Below are positions 1 to 7,282 of a stretch of 64,000 nt of DNA, in pieces (position 1 is the stretch's first letter; every line of letters begins with the position of its first letter). The notes below the pieces were generated by a model that saw only the letters and a program-made list of their open reading frames with translations, did not search any database and was not told the DNA's origin. Position numbers and translations under genes: made by a program. This DNA is from Ignavibacteria bacterium (GTDB lineage Bacteria; Bacteroidota; Ignavibacteria; SZUA-365): contig JADKJW010000004.1 of NCBI GenBank assembly GCA_016720835.1, positions 124,001 to 188,000 of the forward strand. Reading direction: 5' to 3'.

Positions 1-1042
1 ATGGCGGATAATAGATGTGGGAAGGGCGGTTGTGGCAGTCGATGCAGTCGACGGTACGCTTCTCCCTTTGAAACAGGACGGAATCCGGAAGCGCGTTTTC
101 TGTGGAGCGGAAAATCTTCACCTCTCCTTTCGGGGATGTCGCCTTGACCCAGGGAATCACTTGGCGTTTATCGTCTGCAGCGATGTACTCGATTTTATTT
201 TCCGTATTCATGTGCCAGTGAATGCCTTCGGTCGGACCCAACTCGCTCTGCCCGCCGCCGATTTTCAACTGAAGCGTGATGGTCCAGGGCTTCATGGCTG
301 AAGTATCCAGCGGAAAATAGGTTTTCGTCATATTCAGGGTGGCGCTGAATTTTTGCGGCCAATGGCAATGCTCGCACGTTTCCCGCGCCGGCCTCAAGTT
401 CTTTATCGGTGTTTCAATCGGACGCGCATACTTATTGAACAACACCGAATAGACCTGATATGAACCGGAAATCTTCGCCTTGACGAACCAGTCCGCCCCT
501 TCCCCGATATGACATTCGGCACAGGGAACGCGTGCGTGCGGAGAATGTTGGTATGCGGTGTATTCAGGACTCATGACCTCATGACATACTTCTCCACAGA
601 ACTCCACGGATTCGGAGTATTGGAAGGTCTGGAATGTGCCCGCCGCAGACAACACGATCAGCAGCATGGTCCCTGCCGTGAAAATCATGACCGCCAGACG
701 CTGTGAGGGATTGTTGAGATCCAGCACCATGTACTTCCGTTCTGCGCCTTTGGACTTCCGCAGTCTCCTCCGCTCCCGCCATGCTCCGATCGGAATCAGA
801 AACAGACCGGTGAACATGATTCCCGGCAGAAGCATGTACGTAAAAATTCCCAAATATGGCGATTGCGTATATCCCAGTACATCCATCGCGAAGAAAATCA
901 CGATGGCGCCAAGCGTCACGAGCGCGAGCCCGGCGCCAATGAGGCTGATCGGATTATAAAACGACTTTGGAAGTCGTATTCGACGGTTTTCCGGTCCAAA
1001 TTTTGGATCCGTTGGTTGTCCCGATGTGGAAAGGTGAGCCAT
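1..1042 (-). CDS. NapC/NirT-type multihaem cytochrome c (3' end cut by window edge)
   Basis: An open frame with no stop runs from an ATG at 1042 to the window edge (347 complete codons), with AGGAG six bases upstream of the ATG. Three hydrophobic segments lie at about residues 34-54, 66-86 and 117-137, followed by an extracytoplasmic part with haem-attachment motifs: CGEVCH at 149-154 (a CX3CH form), CAECH at 174-178, CEHCH at 223-227 and CIDCH at 333-337. The stretch around residues 158-172 (SPEYTAYQHSPHARV) and the CHWP after the third haem are typical of membrane-anchored quinol-oxidising cytochromes of the NapC/NirT/NrfH superfamily. The likely role is passing electrons from the quinone pool to a periplasmic reductase; the partner is outside the window. 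Three membrane segments are more than the single anchor of classical NrfH. The family call is firm and the exact partner unknown. Confidence 0.88.
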   Translation of the reverse strand, partial: MAHLSTSGQPTDPKFGPENRRIRLPKSFYNPISLIGAGLALVTLGAIVIFFAMDVLGYTQSPYLGIFTYMLLPGIMFTGLFLIPIGAWRERRRLRKSKGAERKYMVLDLNNPSQRLAVMIFTAGTMLLIVLSAAGTFQTFQYSESVEFCGEVCHEVMSPEYTAYQHSPHARVPCAECHIGEGADWFVKAKISGSYQVYSVLFNKYARPIETPIKNLRPARETCEHCHWPQKFSATLNMTKTYFPLDTSAMKPWTITLQLKIGGGQSELGPTEGIHWHMNTENKIEYIAADDKRQVIPWVKATSPKGEVKIFRSTENALPDSVLFQREKRTVDCIDCHNRPSHIYYPP

Positions 1043-1283
1043 GACGGTCTCCTGAATGGCGGCTGCAGATACCGGCGGGTGGTGACGAGATACGCGTGCG
1101 AATAATACGAGGAAATCGCAGAAGAACGCAACAGGATAGTTTGAGTCCGTAATTCTGGACTCGCTGACGATGAGGTTTCAGCAGAAAGAGCTGCGGTGTT
1201 TTTTCAAGCGTCCTCGATGCCGTATGTTGCAGCATGACGAGGACATCTCCATACAGGAACTGCCGTACCAGGGACCGGTCTGC

Positions 1284-2675
1284 ATGAGCAAGCGCGGGTT
1301 GATCATCCTGTTGGTATCTGACGGTTTGGCGGTTACGTTGGCCTGGGTGGCGTATTACTTCCTTCGGGTCCATTCCGGCTTTTTCCAGAGCACGAGCGTT
1401 CCTGATTATCTCCTCCCAATGGCCACGATCGGACTCTACTGGATGCTGATTTTCTGGCTGTTCGGACTCTACCGCCCATGGTATGCTCAATCCCGCCTTG
1501 ATGAGCTGATTGTTCTCGCAAAAGCGATTACCGTGGGTGTGCTCGTCCTCTTTTTCCTCATTTTCGTGGACGATACCATCAGCCGGGAACCTGGAAGTTC
1601 CAGGCTGATGATTTCCATCTACTGGTTGATGCTGTTGCTCTTCACCGGAGGGTCTCGCATCGTCGTGCGCAGTCTCCGTAGACGCATGCTCATCGCCGGG
1701 ATAGGTCACAAGAACACCCTCATCATCGGTCCGCCGGAAAAAGCGGCGGAATTATACGAGACCGTGCATCAATATCCAGGCCTCGGATTCCGCTTCCGCG
1801 GCTTCGTCTCAACTTCGGAACCGCTCTCAACCATTGCGGGCCTTCCCTGTCTAGGCAATCTCGCGACACTCGAAGAGATCATCCGCTCAACCTCGGCGGA
1901 ACAGATCATCATCACCATCGCATCCACCGAGCACGAACAGCTGTTGGACATCATCGGACGCTGCGCTGCGTTCAACGTGGGGATTAAAATCCGTCCGGAC
2001 CTCTACGACATTATTTCAGGACAAGCCCGCACGAATCAGCTCTACGGCATCCCGTTGATCGAAGTCACGCCGCAGCTCATGGCGCCATGGGAGATGTTTG
2101 TCAAACGGAGTATCGACCTCATCGTGTCATTGACGGTCCTCATGGTCGGCGCTCCGATGTTCCTGATCATCGCGATCGCTCAAAAGCTCACGAGCAAGGG
2201 TCCGGTCTTCTACAAGCAGAAACGCGTAGGGAAAGACGGCACAACCTTTATGATCATCAAGTTCAGGACGATGTTCACCGACGCCGAACAGCGTTCCGGA
2301 CCTCAGTGGGCCCAAAAAGACGATCCCCGCGTCACGCCCCTCGGCCGTTTCCTTCGCAAGTCCCATCTAGATGAAATCCCCCAGGTTTTCAACGTATTGG
2401 ACGGTGCCATGAGTATCGTCGGCCCGAGACCGGAGCGTCCGTTTTTCGTGGATCAGTTCGTCAAGGAAATCCCGCTCTACCGGCGCCGCCTCAATGTACG
2501 CCCGGGTATCACCGGCTGGGCCCAAGTGAAGCATACCTACGATCAGTCCATTGAGGACGTCCGTACGAAGCTGAGCTATGATCTTTTTTACATTGAGAAC
2601 ATGTCCATTCGAATGGACTTAAAAATCATCCTCAGCACGGTCTACACGATGATCGCCGGAAAAGGACACACGTGA
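1284..2675 (+). CDS. Undecaprenyl-phosphate sugar phosphotransferase (polyprenyl glycosylphosphotransferase)
   Basis: The predicted protein has 463 aa. Residues 1 to about 110 hold several membrane helices, the middle (about 130-260) resembles the nucleotide-binding-like domain of WbaP/WcaJ-type enzymes, and residues from about 270 form a bacterial sugar transferase domain. Diagnostic motifs are FVKRSIDLIVS, KFRTMF, LRKSHLDEIPQ, SIVGPRPERP and RPGITGWAQV. Such enzymes move a sugar-1-phosphate from a UDP-sugar to undecaprenyl phosphate at the inner membrane, starting exopolysaccharide or O-antigen synthesis. The frame is open upstream to 1170, but the ATG at 1284 gives the usual short N-terminus (MSKRGLIILL) and has AGGGA upstream. 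It is followed after 91 bases by a dolichol-phosphate-mannose-synthase-like glycosyltransferase on the same strand. The sugar substrate cannot be read from the sequence. Confidence 0.9.
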   Translation: MSKRGLIILLVSDGLAVTLAWVAYYFLRVHSGFFQSTSVPDYLLPMATIGLYWMLIFWLFGLYRPWYAQSRLDELIVLAKAITVGVLVLFFLIFVDDTISREPGSSRLMISIYWLMLLLFTGGSRIVVRSLRRRMLIAGIGHKNTLIIGPPEKAAELYETVHQYPGLGFRFRGFVSTSEPLSTIAGLPCLGNLATLEEIIRSTSAEQIIITIASTEHEQLLDIIGRCAAFNVGIKIRPDLYDIISGQARTNQLYGIPLIEVTPQLMAPWEMFVKRSIDLIVSLTVLMVGAPMFLIIAIAQKLTSKGPVFYKQKRVGKDGTTFMIIKFRTMFTDAEQRSGPQWAQKDDPRVTPLGRFLRKSHLDEIPQVFNVLDGAMSIVGPRPERPFFVDQFVKEIPLYRRRLNVRPGITGWAQVKHTYDQSIEDVRTKLSYDLFYIENMSIRMDLKIILSTVYTMIAGKGHT

Positions 2676-2766
2676 AAAAATCCCGCGTTTTCATTATTTC
2701 TCCAAACGTCGCATATTCCTTGAATGCTGAATTCGCTCGCACCAATAACGAAGTGACACCCCTCGC

Positions 2767-3486
2767 GTGAGCCGCGCTCTCGTCATCATCCCGACCTACA
2801 ACGAACTGGAGAACATTCAGGCCATCATCCCTGAAGTTCTCCAGCAGGATCCGCGCATTGAAGTCCTTGTCGTGGACGACAACTCTCCCGACGGAACTGC
2901 AGCCTCGGTGCAAGACCTCATGCATGGAAATCCGCGCATCCACCTTCTGCAACGCGAACGAAAGATGGGCCTCGGCACAGCCTACGTTGCGGGATTTCGC
3001 TTCGCCATCCAGGAAGGCTTCGATTTTGTCTGCGAAATGGACGCCGACTTCTCGCACGATCCAAAGGTACTCCCGGAGTTTCTGAAGAACATCGCCGACT
3101 ACGACCTCATCCTTGGTTCCCGATATATCAAGGGCGTGAACGTCATCAACTGGCCGATGAAGCGCCTTCTGCTCAGCTACTTTGCGAACCAGTACACGCG
3201 CATCATCACGGGTATGCCGGTCAAGGACTCAACAGGAGGATTCAAGTGTTTCCGCGTCGATGTCTTGAAGGCGATCAATCTTGAAGCGGTGCGATCGAAC
3301 GGCTACGCGTTCCAGATCGAGATGAGCTTCAAAGCATGGAAAAAGGGATTCCGCATCCATGAGATCCCGATCATCTTCATGGATCGGCGTGTGGGTGTAT
3401 CCAAGATGTCGAAAAAGATTGTCCGGGAAGCCGTGACCATGGTCTGGTGGCTTCGCCTGCAGGCGATCCTACGCATGCTCAAGTGA
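2767..3486 (+). CDS. GT2 glycosyltransferase, polyprenol-monophosphomannose synthase-like
   Basis: This 239 aa cytosolic or membrane-associated GT-A enzyme starts at a GTG. The N-terminus VIIPTYNELENI, the nucleotide-binding VVDDNSPDGT, the metal-binding MDADFSHDP and the ILGSRYIKG / DSTGGFKCF region match the DPM1-like branch of family GT2, which moves a hexose from a nucleotide sugar to polyprenyl phosphate. There is no C-terminal membrane domain, so it is the soluble DPM1 type. It follows the sugar transferase gene and probably shares its transcript. The start lacks a good ribosome-binding site. Mannose as the sugar is inferred from the family only. Confidence 0.88.
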   Translation: MSRALVIIPTYNELENIQAIIPEVLQQDPRIEVLVVDDNSPDGTAASVQDLMHGNPRIHLLQRERKMGLGTAYVAGFRFAIQEGFDFVCEMDADFSHDPKVLPEFLKNIADYDLILGSRYIKGVNVINWPMKRLLLSYFANQYTRIITGMPVKDSTGGFKCFRVDVLKAINLEAVRSNGYAFQIEMSFKAWKKGFRIHEIPIIFMDRRVGVSKMSKKIVREAVTMVWWLRLQAILRMLK

Positions 3487-3506
3487 CGGCACGGTTGCGC
3501 CGTCAC
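3483..3506. terminator. Hairpin between the convergent glycosyltransferase and smc genes
   Basis: An 8-bp perfect inverted repeat (GTGACGGC / GCCGTCAC, loop of 8) begins inside the stop codon of the glycosyltransferase gene, and the two flanking genes converge here. There is no T-run, so it may be only a weak or factor-assisted terminator. Confidence 0.4.
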
Positions 3507-3548
3507 TCGACGACACCCTTCGGGACCTGGGACCTTGATAGTGCCGGC

Positions 3549-6500
3549 TTAATTGTTTAGAAAGCGCGACACGGAGTCGGTGGCGAAATTCACTGCGACG
3601 ATTTTCGAAACGCCTTCCTCTTCCATCGTCACGCCATAGAGCGTGTCCGCTGCGGCCATGGTCCGCTTGTTATGGGTCACAACGATAAACTGCGTGTTCC
3701 CGGAGAAGCGTCGAATAATACGGATGAACCGGTCGATGTTTGCGTCATCGAGCGGAGCGTCCACCTCATCGAGGATGCAGAATGGACTCGGCTTGACGAG
3801 ATAGATTGCGAAGAGCAACGCGATGGCCGTCAGTGTCTTCTCGCCTCCGGAAAGCATGTCGATGGAGTGAGGCCGCTTCCCGCGCGGTTTGGCCACAATG
3901 TCAATGCGGGCCTCCAGGGGGTCATCGCCTTCGCCGATCGTCAGGTCGGCTTCGTCTCCTTCATCGAACAGGGACTTGAAGATGGAGATGAAATTCTCGC
4001 GAATCTGTGAAAACGTCTCGGTGAACTTTTCCTGCGCTGTGCGGTTGATCTCTCCGATGGTGTCATGCAGCGTCTGTCGGGAGTCTACAAGGTCCTGCCG
4101 CTGGGTCGTAAGCAGCTCGTAGCGTTCCTGTTCCTTCTTCCATTCTTCGAAGGCAAGCGGGTTCACCAGACCGAGCGCTTTGATCTTCATGCGCAGATCG
4201 TTGATTTCTTCCTTTGCCTGCGCGAGATCGAAAACGTCCTCCTCCGCGAAGTCGCTTCGAGCAAGCGTCAGCTCGTATTCTTCTTGCGCGCGCTGTTCCA
4301 GCGTCGCAATTCTGTGCCGGATCTCGCTGATTTTCAGTTCCGTTTCGTGCACGAGCGTGACGGATTGCGTGTGCTTCTGACGCTCCTCGTGCAGCAGTGC
4401 TTCGATCCGTTCCGCCTCACTGCGCTTCGCATGGAGTTCGGTTTCGATACCGCGGACCGCTTCCTCCGCAAGGCGCCGGTCCGTTGCGAGAGTCTCCGTG
4501 TTCTCCTCAAGTTGCACGCGTTCGAGGCGCAGTCCCTCGATGGATTCCTGCGAGTGGACGATTTCCTCGGCGGTGTGTTCAAGCGATTCTTGTGTCTCGG
4601 AAAGCGTTTTTTCCAGACGTTCCTGTTCGTTGCGCAAATTCTGTATGGCGCCTGCAATCTGCACCCGAGAGACGTTTTTCGCATTCAGCTCTTCACTGCT
4701 CAGGGTGTACTCTTCCTCCAGATTCCGCAACGCGACGAGTTCGGCTTCTACTTCAGTATCGAAGGTTTCCTGTTCATGCTGCAGCGATGCAATATCGGGA
4801 AGCAACACGCGCGTCTGCTCTTCCATCCCGCTGCGCTCACGTGATAGCTGCGCGATGTCTTCGGCGTTCTTCTGCAGCAGGCGCTCGTGTTTCTCAACCT
4901 CGAAGACCATTTGCGCGACGTGCCGCTCGTGTGCGGACAGGTCCTGTTGCGTCTGCTTCATGCATTCCGCGAAATACTTCAAATCGATTGCGTTGTAGCC
5001 GGTATTCTTCTCTTCCAGCATGCGCTGGTTGTCTTCCAGCTGGACTTTCAGAAGAGCGACCTCACGTGTCAGCTGTGCGATCTGATCCTTCTTCCCGATC
5101 AGCCCGCCTTCCTCCTGTCCGTGACTCCCGCCGCGAACGATTCCGTTGCTGTCGAAGATGTCGCCATCGAGGGTGACGCAGCGAAGCTGCGGATATTCCC
5201 GTGTGCACCGGTTCGCGATGTCTGCATCGCGGACGATCAGGACATTCTTCAGCAGATAGTAAAACAGATCCGTGTATTCGGGCATGTAGGACACAAGCTC
5301 CACAGCCCATCCGACGACCCCGTCTCCGGCAAGCGGGAACGGGATCGCTTTTGTTCCTTGCGGGATGCGGCTCAGACACGCAAAGGTGGCTTTCCCCTTG
5401 CGATTCAGTTTGAGATTCTGCAGCCCGCTTATCGCTTCCATGATGTCGTTGACAAGGATGTAATGCGCGGCATCTCCGAGGACGGCTTCGACGGCAATCC
5501 GCAAATCGTCGCGGGTATTCACCGCGTCTGCGATGGTCCCCGGCTTGGATGCCGCCCAGTCGCGATTGCGCAACAGATGTTGAACGCTTTCGCTGTATCC
5601 TTCAAGGCGGTCAACAAGACCGCTCAGGAAGTCGATCTTTGTCATCTTTTCGCCCATCTGTCCCTGTAAATCAAATGCGCGATTTTGCAGCTGGTCGATC
5701 TCTGCCCGGATTGCCTCCCTGCGATCCTCCATGGTATGGAATTCTCTTTCCGCTTCGATTGCCGCGTGCAAAATTTCCGACTGGCGCACGTCCTCCTTCT
5801 GAAGCTGTTCGCGAATGCCGGAAAGCGCCGTCATGGATTCGCTGTCTTCCGTGGACAATTTTTCAACGCTCGCGTCTATCTGTCTGATCCGCGTGTGCAA
5901 CCGTTCGAGATCGTTCTGCAGTCGGGAAATATCCTGCACGTACTGCATCTGACGGGACCGACGAGATTGTGCTTCAAGTTTCTTCAGCGACACAGCCTCT
6001 TCAAGTGTGGAATGACTTGAACGATGCGCTTCGTACGCGAGTTCGATTCCACCTAATTCGGACCCAAGGGTTTCGAGGCGCATGGCTGTGCCAAGCCGCG
6101 AATCTTCCGTCTCGGCGAGACGCGCCGTGTACGTGTCCTTTGACGCGGTCAGTCGTTCGATGCTTTGCTGAAGTCCGTTTTCACGCTCGCGGTTGATCGC
6201 GAGACTCTGCTGGTATTCGCGGATACGCGCAACGAAAACGGACAGATCGCGCCGCGACGCCTCCAACCGCTCTTCGATGTCCCGTTCCTCGCTACGATGC
6301 GCCTGCAGCAGCAATTCCTCATGCTCGAGTTCCCCCTGCATGGAATCGCGTTCGGCGGTCGCTGTAGACAATCGCAATTCCAGCGGTTCCAGGCGCATGA
6401 GCAGGCCCGTGTAATCTCGCTGGAGCACATCCACTTCGAGCAGGCGCAGCCGATCGAGATACTGGTTGTAGCGTTCCGCTTTCTTCGCCTGACGATGCAG

Positions 6501-7112
6501 GGAGTTCACGGCCTTTGAAACTTCGGCGATGATATCGTCGACACGAAGGAGGTCGGCCTCCACATCGTCGAGTTTGCGCAGGGCCTCCTTCCGACGCGCT
6601 TTATATTTGGTGACGCCTGCGGCTTCCTCAAACAGGCGTCGTCTTTCTTCCATTTTATCGCTGAGTATCGTCTCCACCATTTTCAGCTCTATCACGGAGT
6701 ATGCGTTGGAGCCCATTCCCGTATCCATGAAAAGGGAAACGATGTCCTTCAGACGACACACCGTACGATTGAGCATATAATCGCTCTCGCCGGACCGAAA
6801 CACCCTCCTGGTGATGGTCAATTCGTTGTATTCGACCGGAAGGATCCCCTTGTTGTTCTGGATGGTCAGGGACACTTCAGCGACACCGATCGGCTTGCGT
6901 GATTTCGTGCCGTTGAAAATGATGTCTTCCATCTTGTCGCTTCGGAGCGTGGAATATCGCTGCTCGCCGAGAGCCCATCGCAACGCGTCAACGATATTCG
7001 TCTTCCCGCAACCATTGGGTCCGACGATCGCTGTGATGCCGTCGTTCAGAATGATATTCGTCTTGTTTGCGAAGGATTTGAATCCGAGTATTTCAAGTTT
7101 GCTGAGGTACAT
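3549..7112 (-). CDS. smc: Chromosome segregation protein SMC
   Basis: The full-length SMC protein has 1187 aa and organises and separates chromosomes as an ATP-driven dimer with ScpA/ScpB. The N-terminal head has Walker A GPNGCGKTN at residues 31-38. Long charged coiled coils surround a hinge around residues 520-680, and the C-terminal head has the ABC signature LSGGEKTLTA followed by Walker B FCILDEVDAPLDD. The length matches the family. The Cys and Thr in the P-loop are a form I recall from Bacteroidota SMC proteins. No scpA or scpB is adjacent; the gene upstream on the same strand is the GH2-like membrane protein. Many long antisense open frames lie across this gene and are shadows. Confidence 0.98.
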   Translation of the reverse strand: MYLSKLEILGFKSFANKTNIILNDGITAIVGPNGCGKTNIVDALRWALGEQRYSTLRSDKMEDIIFNGTKSRKPIGVAEVSLTIQNNKGILPVEYNELTITRRVFRSGESDYMLNRTVCRLKDIVSLFMDTGMGSNAYSVIELKMVETILSDKMEERRRLFEEAAGVTKYKARRKEALRKLDDVEADLLRVDDIIAEVSKAVNSLHRQAKKAERYNQYLDRLRLLEVDVLQRDYTGLLMRLEPLELRLSTATAERDSMQGELEHEELLLQAHRSEERDIEERLEASRRDLSVFVARIREYQQSLAINRERENGLQQSIERLTASKDTYTARLAETEDSRLGTAMRLETLGSELGGIELAYEAHRSSHSTLEEAVSLKKLEAQSRRSRQMQYVQDISRLQNDLERLHTRIRQIDASVEKLSTEDSESMTALSGIREQLQKEDVRQSEILHAAIEAEREFHTMEDRREAIRAEIDQLQNRAFDLQGQMGEKMTKIDFLSGLVDRLEGYSESVQHLLRNRDWAASKPGTIADAVNTRDDLRIAVEAVLGDAAHYILVNDIMEAISGLQNLKLNRKGKATFACLSRIPQGTKAIPFPLAGDGVVGWAVELVSYMPEYTDLFYYLLKNVLIVRDADIANRCTREYPQLRCVTLDGDIFDSNGIVRGGSHGQEEGGLIGKKDQIAQLTREVALLKVQLEDNQRMLEEKNTGYNAIDLKYFAECMKQTQQDLSAHERHVAQMVFEVEKHERLLQKNAEDIAQLSRERSGMEEQTRVLLPDIASLQHEQETFDTEVEAELVALRNLEEEYTLSSEELNAKNVSRVQIAGAIQNLRNEQERLEKTLSETQESLEHTAEEIVHSQESIEGLRLERVQLEENTETLATDRRLAEEAVRGIETELHAKRSEAERIEALLHEERQKHTQSVTLVHETELKISEIRHRIATLEQRAQEEYELTLARSDFAEEDVFDLAQAKEEINDLRMKIKALGLVNPLAFEEWKKEQERYELLTTQRQDLVDSRQTLHDTIGEINRTAQEKFTETFSQIRENFISIFKSLFDEGDEADLTIGEGDDPLEARIDIVAKPRGKRPHSIDMLSGGEKTLTAIALLFAIYLVKPSPFCILDEVDAPLDDANIDRFIRIIRRFSGNTQFIVVTHNKRTMAAADTLYGVTMEEEGVSKIVAVNFATDSVSRFLNN

Positions 7113-7282
7113 GCAAGATCAAAATGAAGTGGTATGAACGTACACGATCCGCCGATCCGCCGGCTCGTGTGCTCCCGGCAGAGCGGGTGTTGACGATCGC
7201 GCGTCGTTGGTGTTGCGCGCGTGTCCGGCTACAGATCTCCCTGTCGCACTCTCCACCGATTCCTGTTGCAATGCCCGTGACC

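Noticed and set aside
954..1709. Minus-strand open frame of 251 codons over the cytochrome/sugar-transferase junction
   Set aside because: It overlaps two well-supported genes, and its product is low-complexity with many His/Asp/Gln residues and no recognisable domain.
4065..4844. Long plus-strand open frame opposite smc (259 codons)
   Set aside because: It lies entirely within the smc gene in antisense, its translation has odd composition, and smc is unambiguous. The same applies to 4397-5176 and 4887-5669.
7113..7282. Possible RNA gene between smc and the GH2-like gene
   Set aside because: No cloverleaf, no convincing stem with a T-run and no conserved motif could be found; it is left as plain intergenic DNA.
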